A stretch of DNA of 64,000 nucleotides, taken from assembly GCA_046294625.1 (NCBI GenBank), contig JBKBKN010000001.1, forward strand, positions 62,001 to 126,000. The letters are read 5' to 3'. Both the position numbers and the translations under genes were made by a program. This document shows positions 17,645-24,826 of the stretch, piece by piece; position 1 is the stretch's first letter, and the number at the start of each line of letters is the position of its first letter. This DNA comes from JBKBKN01 sp046294625 (GTDB lineage Bacteria; Bacteroidota; Bacteroidia; M30B66). Below the pieces are notes generated by a model. That model was given only the letters and a program-made list of their open reading frames with translations, was not told the DNA's origin and ran no database searches.

Positions 17645-17767
17645 GATGCTTCAATTTATTGGCAAAGCTGAATAAGGATTCATCACATTACAAACAATCT
17701 GCATGTAATTTTGCTTTCAAATATCTTGAAAAACTCATCAACTAAATCGACTCAGATGGTATTGTGC

Positions 17768-17775
17768 TAAATTTG
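17768..17775 (+). promoter_or_regulatory. -7 element upstream of miaE
   Basis: TAAATTTG fits TAnnTTTG about 17 bases before the miaE start at 17793. No TTTG box is seen at the normal distance. Confidence 0.3.
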
Positions 17776-17792
17776 TCTAAAGGATTGATGAA

Positions 17793-18377
17793 ATGAAGGT
17801 TTCGATTGATGTTAAAATAGCTTCTTCCGATGAATGGATTGAAGCAGTAATGAATGATTTTGATAGTTTTCTGCAAGATCATGCCGACTGCGAACGAAAG
17901 GCATCGGCAATGGCCATGAGCTTGGTAGCAAAATTACACGATAAGCAAGAAATTATCCCTTTGCTTATAGAAACAGCTATAGAAGAATTGGAGCATTTTC
18001 GAGATGTATATGCGATTATGAAGGAGCGCGGTCTTGACCTTTCTCGCAATATTCCTGAAGATTTATATGTGAAACAGCTCTTGCAGCGTTGCGACGGACA
18101 CCTTGACAAAATTGCATTAGACCGGCTTTTGCTAGGCTCAGTGGTAGAATGCAGAGGAGCAGAGCGCTTTCGTAAAGTTTGGGAAAACCTTGAGCCGGGA
18201 GAATTAAAGAAGTTTTATCACCGCCTTTGGGCCTCAGAGGCAAAGCATGGAAATATCTTCGTAGAAATGGCATTAAAGTATTATCCCGAAGATATGGTTT
18301 ATAAGCGATTGGAACAATTGATGAGTGTAGAAGCAGATATCATTTCAAAGCTTCCGGTAAAGGCGGCCTTACACTAA
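17793..18377 (+). CDS. miaE: tRNA 2-methylthio-N6-isopentenyladenosine(37) hydroxylase
   Basis: The 194-residue protein is a ferritin-like diiron hydroxylase that modifies the side chain of A37 in tRNAs reading codons that start with U. Candidate iron ligands fit the MiaE pattern: E34 in DCERKA, E65 and H68 in EELEH, E119 in VVEC, and E149 and H152 in SEAKH. The protein is four-helical throughout with no signal peptide. It is a single gene, with a -7 element just upstream. The MiaE family also includes tRNA hydroxylases of related specificity, so the exact substrate is inferred from homology. Confidence 0.9.
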   Translation: MKVSIDVKIASSDEWIEAVMNDFDSFLQDHADCERKASAMAMSLVAKLHDKQEIIPLLIETAIEELEHFRDVYAIMKERGLDLSRNIPEDLYVKQLLQRCDGHLDKIALDRLLLGSVVECRGAERFRKVWENLEPGELKKFYHRLWASEAKHGNIFVEMALKYYPEDMVYKRLEQLMSVEADIISKLPVKAALH

Positions 18378-18600
18378 ATCTATATCAATGATTAAGTGGT
18401 TTAAAAGCAGTACTAATCTCCTTTATGTGCAAATATTCGTTGTGTCAGTTTGCAAAAAATAATGTAAGGATTGAACATACAGGTTTTAAAATAATGGAAT
18501 GGTTTTTGGCGTTTGATAGTCATAAATAGCGGTCGATACGTAATTGTCTGGTAACCCCAAAAACATTCCGTACGTTAAAAGAGTAAAAACCTTCACGAAA

Positions 18601-19161
18601 ATGAAAATTGGTAACAGAAATCCGGAGAAAGGTCAGCTGCTGTTGTCAGAACCATTTATGAATGACACCTATTTTAAGCAAACTGTAGTGTTGCTTGCTG
18701 ACAAAAATGATAAAGGCACTTTAGGGTTTATTTTAAACAAACCTGTAGGTTATTATGTGCATGAACTCATTCAGGATTTTCCTGAGTTTGATGCTCCTGT
18801 TTATTTTGGCGGGCCAGTTGAAAGTAACTCGCTCTTTTTCATTCATCGGCAACCAGACAAAATAATAGGAGGCAGTGAAATTGGACAGGGGTGGTATTTT
18901 GGCGGAAATTTTGAAGAGATCAAACAATTCATTAAACTTGGCTTGTTAAAAGCCGAAGATATACGATTCTTTGCCGGTTATGCCGGTTGGGATGCCGGAC
19001 AGCTCGATTTTGAACTTGAAGAGGATGCGTGGCTTGTGGCGAGCGATTGTAGCGAATTTATGGTGATGAATCCTCGTACCATGTGGAATGACCTACTGCG
19101 TCAGTCCAAATCAAATTTTGCTATTTGGTCAAACATACCAGAAAATCCACAATCGAACTGA
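18601..19161 (+). CDS. YqgE/AlgH family protein
   Basis: Starting at the ATG 18601, the protein has 186 residues, the normal length of the YqgE/AlgH (UPF0301) family. An in-frame TTG at 18544 would add an atypical 19-residue extension. Family hallmarks are PEKGQLLLSEPFMNDTYFKQ (about residues 8-27), GTLGFILNKP (about 38-47), YFGGPVESNSLFFIH (about 72-86) and the AGYAGWDAGQL segment (about 133-143). The family's molecular function is not settled; AlgH was linked to alginate regulation in Pseudomonas. It is convergent with efp, 8 bases away. Confidence 0.9.
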   Translation: MKIGNRNPEKGQLLLSEPFMNDTYFKQTVVLLADKNDKGTLGFILNKPVGYYVHELIQDFPEFDAPVYFGGPVESNSLFFIHRQPDKIIGGSEIGQGWYFGGNFEEIKQFIKLGLLKAEDIRFFAGYAGWDAGQLDFELEEDAWLVASDCSEFMVMNPRTMWNDLLRQSKSNFAIWSNIPENPQSN

Positions 19162-19169
19162 AGCAACAA

Positions 19170-19730
19170 TTACTTTACCCGCTCGATATATTCACCCGTT
19201 CTCGGGTCAATTTTGATGATTTCGCCAGTATTTACAAAGAGTGGGATCATTACCTGAGCGCCTGTTTCAACAGTGGCTGGTTTTAATGTTTTGGTGGCAG
19301 TATCGCCCCTTACGCCGGGTTCGGTGTAGGTAACTTCAAGCGCAACGCTTTTTGGACCTTCAGCGTAAACGACATTATCCCCGTCGAATGATGCAGTGAT
19401 TTCCATGCCTTCTTTCATGAACTTTGCACTATTGCCAAACAGTTCTTCCTGTACCGGAATTTGTTCAAAAGTTTCATTATCCATACAAATAAAGCTATCT
19501 GCTTCTTTATAGAGAAATTGAAGCGGTTTAGTCTCTACTCTAACGATTTCTACTTCTTCGCCTGAGCGGAATCTGTTTTCGGCGAGTTTACCGTTTTTAA
19601 TATTTCTCATTTTGGCTTGGTAGAACGCTCTCAGGTTGCCAGGAGTGCGGTGTTGCCATTCCATAATCACACAAAGTTCTCCATTATATCTGATAAATGT
19701 GCCTACGGATACATCTTGAGTTGTTGCCAT
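19170..19730 (-). CDS. efp: Elongation factor P
   Basis: The 186-residue protein has the three-domain EF-P architecture and helps ribosomes stalled at proline runs. Domain I is at about 1-64, domain II at about 65-128 and domain III at about 129-186, ending with IDPRTGEYIERV, a typical EF-P C-terminus. The loop that normally bears a modified lysine (PGKG) reads PGNLRAF here, so residue 32 is asparagine at the tip position and arginine follows at 34. None of the known lysine- or arginine-modifying enzymes (EpmA, EarP, YmfI) is seen nearby. A consensus promoter lies directly upstream. Confidence 0.95.
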   Translation of the reverse strand: MATTQDVSVGTFIRYNGELCVIMEWQHRTPGNLRAFYQAKMRNIKNGKLAENRFRSGEEVEIVRVETKPLQFLYKEADSFICMDNETFEQIPVQEELFGNSAKFMKEGMEITASFDGDNVVYAEGPKSVALEVTYTEPGVRGDTATKTLKPATVETGAQVMIPLFVNTGEIIKIDPRTGEYIERVK

Positions 19731-19749
19731 GATCGATTATTTTGGGGCG

Positions 19750-19780
19750 CAAAGTTAAGGATTGGATCGACTGTTACAAA
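19750..19780 (-). promoter_or_regulatory. efp promoter
   Basis: On the minus strand TTTG (19780-19777) is 19 bases from TAACTTTG (19757-19750). This is a perfect match to the Bacteroidota consensus, with a predicted leader of roughly 15 bases before the start at 19730. Confidence 0.65.
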
Positions 19781-19804
19781 TAAAAAGCGGAGACAAGCTC
19801 CGCT
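19779..19804 (-). terminator. Terminator of the T9SS cargo gene
   Basis: On the minus strand AGCGGAG pairs with CTCCGCT around a 5-base loop, followed by TTTTTA. It ends transcription of the gene at 19827-20756 and touches the efp -35-like box. Confidence 0.75.
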
Positions 19805-19826
19805 CTCCGATATTTTGAGTTGGGGA

Positions 19827-20756
19827 TTATTGTTTGATGAACTTTCTTTTGACTACTGCTCCGTTTTCAAAAGTAATCTGAATTAGAAAAATACCGGGAT
19901 GCAGCGCAGAAACATCTAAGCTGTTTTGTTGATTCATTACGTGAGCTGCGTTATGGATAGTTTTTCCATCCAAGCTCATGATTTGTAGGTGAGCGATATT
20001 TTTTTCATCAGAGTGGATAAAAAGTTTGTCTTTAGCAGGATTGGGGAAAATGTTAAGATTGGTTTCAACTTCATTTACACCAACACTAGTTGGTCTTGGG
20101 CAAAACTGAAAAACCGTATTCGTTGCTGGTACTCCTGCTAGGAGCGGATCATTGCTGAGTTGCTGAAACTCATCAAGTGTGATTTCTGAATAACTCGTGC
20201 TTGCAATATTTCCCTGTACGAAAGCTACCGAGTCCAGATCTGATAAGAAAAAGAGACCAGCCGTGAGTTCCTGAGAATTCGTAATATCAAAGGTGCCAAT
20301 ATGAGCTGAAAAGCAACCGTTTTCGTGCACCCAGATTTGTCCGTTAAAAAAATCGTTAGAATCTTCAAACGAATAGAATCCTACATTTACAAATTCGATT
20401 TTGAAAATGCGATTGGGTGCAGTGCCTTCTGTTTTATGTCTTACGATGCAACCGGGCTTATAAATAAAGTCATAGCCTCCAAAAGCTAAAAATCCAACAG
20501 CTTCTTGTGGGTTTACAAGCGAAAAGTCAAAATAGCCATCGAACACACCAAATTGATAAGGTCCTGTGCCAAATATGGATGTTTGAAAGGGCATTACGAT
20601 GACAACATCTTCCGGATCGTCCCAAAATTCAGGTAGGTCGAGCACTGTTGCATCGGTAAGAGGCGTATAGGTGGCCGTTGAAATGTTGAATTGGTAGCGT
20701 TGTGCCTGTAATGCAAGAGCTGTAATGAGCGCAATAATGGAGTAAAGGTATTTCAT
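19827..20756 (-). CDS. Secreted protein with T9SS type A sorting domain
   Basis: The start is taken as the ATG at 20756 (309 residues), as the frame's upstream TTG adds only two residues. A signal peptide (MKYLYSIIALITALALQAQ) is followed by about 210 residues without a recognised catalytic domain. The last 75 residues (NLNIFPNPAKDKLFIH through LHPGIFLIQI and VVKRKFIKQ) are a Por secretion-system type A C-terminal sorting domain. The protein is thus predicted to be exported by T9SS and its tail cleaved or anchored on the surface. The function of the cargo region is unknown. It has its own promoter and terminator. Confidence 0.85.
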   Translation of the reverse strand: MKYLYSIIALITALALQAQRYQFNISTATYTPLTDATVLDLPEFWDDPEDVVIVMPFQTSIFGTGPYQFGVFDGYFDFSLVNPQEAVGFLAFGGYDFIYKPGCIVRHKTEGTAPNRIFKIEFVNVGFYSFEDSNDFFNGQIWVHENGCFSAHIGTFDITNSQELTAGLFFLSDLDSVAFVQGNIASTSYSEITLDEFQQLSNDPLLAGVPATNTVFQFCPRPTSVGVNEVETNLNIFPNPAKDKLFIHSDEKNIAHLQIMSLDGKTIHNAAHVMNQQNSLDVSALHPGIFLIQITFENGAVVKRKFIKQ

Positions 20757-20757
20757 A

Positions 20758-20775
20758 TACAAAATATATTTTGTA
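20758..20775. promoter_or_regulatory. Perfect 18-bp palindrome at the predicted transcription start
   Basis: TACAAAATATATTTTGTA is its own reverse complement. It lies between the -7 element (20776-20783) and the start codon (20756) of the T9SS cargo gene, where a dimeric repressor could bind. An AT-rich chance palindrome is also possible. Confidence 0.35.
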
Positions 20776-20806
20776 CAAAGATATTGTCTTGCGTCTGTAC
20801 ATCAAC
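20776..20806 (-). promoter_or_regulatory. Promoter of the T9SS type A cargo gene
   Basis: On the minus strand TATCTTTG (20783-20776) is preceded by TTG (20805-20803) at 19 bases and TTTG at 22 bases. The leader to the ATG at 20756 would be about 15 bases. Confidence 0.45.
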
Positions 20807-20834
20807 AAAAAAAGCCTGCATTTATGCAGGCTTT
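20804..20834 (-). terminator. dnaK terminator
   Basis: On the minus strand AAAGCCTGCA pairs with TGCAGGCTTT (10 bp) around a 4-base loop, followed by a T run. It is 25 bases beyond the dnaK stop. Confidence 0.85.
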
Positions 20835-20858
20835 TTCAACAATCTATAAGAGGAACAT

Positions 20859-22754
20859 TTATTTTACTTCTTCGAAATCTACGTCGGTTACTTGTTCACC
20901 GCTGGCATTCGAGCCAGAATTGTTTTCTGGTGCAGCTTGACTATCTGCTCCTGCCTTGTACATATCTTCAGAAGCAGCACTCCATGCAGTATTCAAGCGC
21001 TCAAGTGCAGTGTCAATGGCATTCAAATCCTTGTTTTGATGTGCGGTTTTAAGATTGGCAAGTGCGTTTTCGATATCAGTTTTTTTATTTGCCGGAATCT
21101 TCTCACCAAACTCCTTCAATTGCTTTTCTGTTTGGAAAATCATGGAGTCGGCTGCATTGATTTTTTCAGCTTCTTCTTTGGCTCGTTTATCAGCTTCGGC
21201 ATTAGCTTCGGCCTCACTTTTCATCTTCTGAATCTCTTCATCGGTCAAACCGGAAGATGCTTCGATTCTGATGTTTTGTGATTTTCCGGTCGCCTTATCT
21301 TTTGCAGAAACATTCAAAATACCATTGGCATCAATATCAAAGGTTACTTCTATTTGTGGTACACCTCTTGGCGCAGGTGGAATTCCGTCGAGGTGGAATC
21401 TTCCAATCGTACGGTTATCTTTCGCCATAGGCCTCTCACCTTGCAAAATATGAATTTCTACAGATGGTTGATTGTCGCTGGCTGTAGAGAATACTTCTGA
21501 TTTTTTGGTAGGAATGGTAGTGTTTGCTTCAATTAATCTGGTGAAAACACCTCCCATTGTTTCAATTCCGAGCGATAGCGGTGTAACATCAAGCAAAAGT
21601 ACATCTTTAACCTCGCCTGTGAGAACACCCCCTTGGATAGCTGCACCTATAGCAACAACTTCGTCTGGATTTACTCCTTTTGAAGGCGATTTTCCAAAAA
21701 ATTTCTCCACTGCAGCCTGAATAGCAGGTATTCTGGTTGAACCGCCCACCAAGATGATTTCGTCAATATCTGAGGCAGTATATCCTGCATTTTTCAAGGC
21801 AGAGCGACATGGATCAATTGTTCTCTTGATGAGGTCATCGGCCAGTTGTTCAAATTTTGCTCTGGTTAAGGTTCTCACCAAATGTTTGGGGCCTGTTTGT
21901 GTAGCAGTGATATAGGGCAAATTGATTTCCGTTTGCGTAGAGCTAGACAGCTCGATTTTAGCCTTTTCTGCAGCTTCTTTCAAACGTTGCAAAGCCATTG
22001 GGTCTTTGGTCAAATCCATGCCTTCTCCTTCGTTTGATTTGAATTCTTCTACCAACCAATCTATGATTTTTTGATCGAAGTCATCACCACCGAGATGTGT
22101 ATCTCCATCAGTTGCTTTTACTTCAAATACACCATCGCCCAATTCGAGAACAGAAACGTCGTGTGTACCACCGCCGCAGTCAAACACTACGATTTTCATA
22201 TCCTTATTGGTTTTGTCAAGACCATAAGCAAGTGCAGCCGCAGTTGGCTCATTGATGATGCGCATCACTTTTAATCCGGCAATTTCACCTGCTTCTTTGG
22301 TGGCTTGACGTTGAGCGTCATTAAAATAAGCGGGAACAGTGATTACTGCTTCGTTTACTTCATGACCAAGGAAGTCTTGAGCTGTTTGCTTCATTTTCTG
22401 CAAAATCATTGCAGATATTTCTTGAGGGGTATAGTTGCGGCCATCAATATTCACTCTTGGGGTATTATTGTCGCCTTTAACCACTTCGTAAGGAACGCGA
22501 CCTGTTTCCATCTTCACCTCATCAAATGAGTTACCCATAAAGCGTTTGATGGAAAATATCGTTTTCTTTGGGTTAGTGATAGCTTGACGTTTAGCAGGGT
22601 CGCCAATTTTTCTTTCACCGTTATCAAGAAAAGCTACTACCGAAGGCGTAGTTCTTTTGCCTTCACTATTCGGTATCACAACCGGTTCGTTGCCTTCCAT
22701 CACCGCAACACAGCTGTTTGTTGTACCTAAGTCGATTCCAATTATTTTTCCCAT
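20859..22754 (-). CDS. dnaK: Molecular chaperone DnaK (Hsp70)
   Basis: The 631-residue Hsp70 chaperone binds unfolded proteins under control of ATP hydrolysis. The nucleotide-binding domain (about 1-385) opens with IIGIDLGTTNSCVAVMEG and contains NEPTAAALAYG (about 168-178), DCGGGTHDVSVLE (about 191-203) and LVGGSTRIP (about 334-342). The interdomain linker DVLLLDVTPLSLGIE (about 386-400) leads to the substrate-binding domain and the helical lid. The C-terminus ends DVDFEEVK. No grpE or dnaJ lies beside it, and no HrcA-type CIRCE inverted repeat was seen upstream. A J-domain protein is encoded 13 kb away but is a membrane protein. Confidence 0.98.
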   Translation of the reverse strand: MGKIIGIDLGTTNSCVAVMEGNEPVVIPNSEGKRTTPSVVAFLDNGERKIGDPAKRQAITNPKKTIFSIKRFMGNSFDEVKMETGRVPYEVVKGDNNTPRVNIDGRNYTPQEISAMILQKMKQTAQDFLGHEVNEAVITVPAYFNDAQRQATKEAGEIAGLKVMRIINEPTAAALAYGLDKTNKDMKIVVFDCGGGTHDVSVLELGDGVFEVKATDGDTHLGGDDFDQKIIDWLVEEFKSNEGEGMDLTKDPMALQRLKEAAEKAKIELSSSTQTEINLPYITATQTGPKHLVRTLTRAKFEQLADDLIKRTIDPCRSALKNAGYTASDIDEIILVGGSTRIPAIQAAVEKFFGKSPSKGVNPDEVVAIGAAIQGGVLTGEVKDVLLLDVTPLSLGIETMGGVFTRLIEANTTIPTKKSEVFSTASDNQPSVEIHILQGERPMAKDNRTIGRFHLDGIPPAPRGVPQIEVTFDIDANGILNVSAKDKATGKSQNIRIEASSGLTDEEIQKMKSEAEANAEADKRAKEEAEKINAADSMIFQTEKQLKEFGEKIPANKKTDIENALANLKTAHQNKDLNAIDTALERLNTAWSAASEDMYKAGADSQAAPENNSGSNASGEQVTDVDFEEVK

Positions 22755-22830
22755 TTTGATTTAAATTAAGTTTTCAAAAGTTTTTGATATTTGGACAAAC
22801 CATGTGCCAGCACCAACAGGATGCAATAAA

Positions 22831-22861
22831 ATGACAAAAAGCCGGACACGATGTGCCGACT
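22831..22861 (-). terminator. Terminator of the lipoprotein gene
   Basis: On the minus strand AGTCGG pairs with CCGGCT (one G-U pair) and CAC with GTG inside, with one bulged base and a TTTTTG tail. It follows the stop at 22890. Confidence 0.6.
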
Positions 22862-22889
22862 TTGGTTATTTTAATGTCAAATTGTCAGG

Positions 22890-23903
22890 CTATCTCACAA
22901 AATTAAGCTTTGTTGTCAGCTCATTATTCTTGATTTCATCAATAGTGAATACACTAAGGGCAATGTTGGACCTGCGAAAATTAAATCGGGATGCAAATAA
23001 GCCAATACCATTGACCACATTGGTATATTTGGGTCTATCTTGCACAATGGTATTGGATGGTTGATTTACATCTAAAAAGGTGGTAAATTCATCAGAAGCG
23101 ATATTCATAATCAACTCCATCCTGCCTACGGTTCGCTCCACATTTTGCTCGGGCACATTTCCATTGAATTCAGGAATAGTCACGCTTAAAAATTGATAGA
23201 ATCGAATATTTTCCACATTCAGACCCATATCAGCATTTTGGAAAAGGAACTCAGAGCGTTGACGTCCAAGATTCCAGTCTACAAACTTGCCCACACTATC
23301 AAATGGAGCCTCAAGGCTCTTTTCACCATAGTTAAAACGAATGATAAATTCATATAAACGGCCATTGGCAGCTGTTTTCCAGCCAAAGGGATAGGCCTGT
23401 GTCAATGGAAGCCATCCGAATACATTTTCAGTAGGGAGTGGCTTAGTGAACTGAAATCCATTGACTAGAGATGTTGATGCGTAGGTTAAGTTTCCTGTTT
23501 GCTCGTTTTTAACTAAAAGCTTGTATTCTGCTTGCGCATTAAGTGAAGCAGTCGTGTAATAGAGTTTTTGATCTGGGTAATGAAAGATTCCCGGCTCTTT
23601 GGGGATGCCAAAAGTATCGCGGAGCGGAATGGTACGGTTTAGATTGCCGTTGATATACTCCTCCATACTCACTTTCACATTTTCATAATAAAGCGAGTCA
23701 AACACTTGAGCATAAGTTAATGCATTTCCTTCGCCCAAAAAGGCTCTTGACACTCTAACAAAATGTATATTATCGTTTTGATTCAAAAGGCCAAAGACCA
23801 CGGTTACATCTTTCCAGTCGGCATTGATATCAATTTCGTTTTTACAGCTTTGAAAAAGAAAGATGGCGGGGATGAAGGCTAGAAATGCAATTCTTTTTAA
23901 CAT
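22890..23903 (-). CDS. Lipoprotein of unknown function
   Basis: The 337-residue protein begins with a lipoprotein signal (MLKRIAFLAFIPAIFLFQSC, lipidated cysteine at residue 20). The mature part starts KNEIDINADWKDVTVVFGLL and continues with mixed beta-strand sequence. Its start resembles the Bacteroidota DUF4249-type outer-membrane-associated lipoproteins, but the match is not clear enough to assign a family. No T9SS signal or catalytic motif is visible. It is a single gene with a terminator downstream, and its start is divergent from panB by about 100 bases. Confidence 0.7.
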   Translation of the reverse strand: MLKRIAFLAFIPAIFLFQSCKNEIDINADWKDVTVVFGLLNQNDNIHFVRVSRAFLGEGNALTYAQVFDSLYYENVKVSMEEYINGNLNRTIPLRDTFGIPKEPGIFHYPDQKLYYTTASLNAQAEYKLLVKNEQTGNLTYASTSLVNGFQFTKPLPTENVFGWLPLTQAYPFGWKTAANGRLYEFIIRFNYGEKSLEAPFDSVGKFVDWNLGRQRSEFLFQNADMGLNVENIRFYQFLSVTIPEFNGNVPEQNVERTVGRMELIMNIASDEFTTFLDVNQPSNTIVQDRPKYTNVVNGIGLFASRFNFRRSNIALSVFTIDEIKNNELTTKLNFVR

Positions 23904-23972
23904 AAATACGTATAATTCTGTGCTATTTGGCGAAGCGAAAATAGCGATAATTCGTTATGAGCGCTAAATTAT

Positions 23973-23980
23973 TAGTTTTG
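23973..23980 (+). promoter_or_regulatory. -7 element upstream of panB
   Basis: TAGTTTTG fits TAnnTTTG, with a weak TTCG 18 bases upstream. It lies inside the longer possible panB reading frame and so favours the start at 24011. Confidence 0.35.
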
Positions 23981-24010
23981 TCAGTTCATCACAAAAACAA
24001 AATTGAAGGC

Positions 24011-24826
24011 ATGTCGGTTCAAAAAGATATTAAACGCGTCACCACAAAGGTGCTGCAAAAAATGAAGGAGTCTGGCGACAAAATTGCCATGCTCACGGCT
24101 TATGACTATTCTATGGCTAAAATGATAGATGCAGCAGGAATAGATGTAATTCTTGTTGGTGACTCCGCATCGAATGTCATGGCAGGTCATGAAACCACGC
24201 TTCCCATCACGCTTGATCAAATGATTTATCATGCTGCTTCGGTGATCAGGGGGACCAAACGCGCATTGGTAGTGGTGGATTTGCCATTCGGATCATACCA
24301 GGGTAATTCAAAAGAAGCGCTAACTTCAGCAATCAGAGTGATGAAAGAAACCGGGGCGCATGCCGTGAAGATGGAGGGCGGTGAAGAAATTGAGGAATCT
24401 GTTAAACGCATTTTAAGTGCAGGCGTTCCTGTGATGGGACATTTGGGACTTACTCCGCAGTCGATTTATAAATTTGGCACGTATGTAGTGAGAGCCAAAG
24501 AAGAAGCTGAGGCACAGAAGCTAATGCACGATGCCAAGATTCTTCAAGACGCAGGATGCTTCGCTATAGTGTTAGAAAAAGTTCCGGCATCCTTAGCCAC
24601 CAAAGTGGCTGGAGAATTAGACATTCCGGTGATCGGGATCGGTGCAGGAGGAGGTGTAGATGGACAGGTTTTGGTCTTGCATGATATGTTAGGTATAAAC
24701 ACCGAATTTCAACCAAGATTTTTACGTACTTATCTCAATCTGTATGAGCAAATCACGTCTGCTGTAGGCAACTATGTGGCGGATATCAAAAAGAGAGATT
24801 TTCCAAACGAGAAGGAACAATATTAG
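24011..24826 (+). CDS. panB: 3-methyl-2-oxobutanoate hydroxymethyltransferase
   Basis: The enzyme forms ketopantoate from alpha-ketoisovalerate and methylenetetrahydrofolate, the first step to pantothenate and CoA. The ATG at 24011 gives 271 residues and an N-terminus (MSVQKDIKRVTTKVLQKMK) in line with the family; an upstream start at 23957 would include the likely promoter. Motifs include LTAYDYSMAKMIDAAGIDVI, VGDSASNVMAG (metal binding), VDLPFGSYQ, VMGHLGLTPQS and IGIGAGGGVDGQVLVLHDML. Only 4 bases overlap the convergent hybrid kinase gene. The rest of the pantothenate pathway is not in the window. Confidence 0.96.
   Translation: MSVQKDIKRVTTKVLQKMKESGDKIAMLTAYDYSMAKMIDAAGIDVILVGDSASNVMAGHETTLPITLDQMIYHAASVIRGTKRALVVVDLPFGSYQGNSKEALTSAIRVMKETGAHAVKMEGGEEIEESVKRILSAGVPVMGHLGLTPQSIYKFGTYVVRAKEEAEAQKLMHDAKILQDAGCFAIVLEKVPASLATKVAGELDIPVIGIGAGGGVDGQVLVLHDMLGINTEFQPRFLRTYLNLYEQITSAVGNYVADIKKRDFPNEKEQY

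Noticed and set aside
20771..22754. Several plus-strand frames over dnaK (for example 20892-21281 and 22071-22274)
   Set aside because: All are antisense to a canonical DnaK and show no family signature of their own.
23957..24010. Longer N-terminus of panB
   Set aside because: The region holds the likely -7 element and the 18-residue extension is not typical of PanB.
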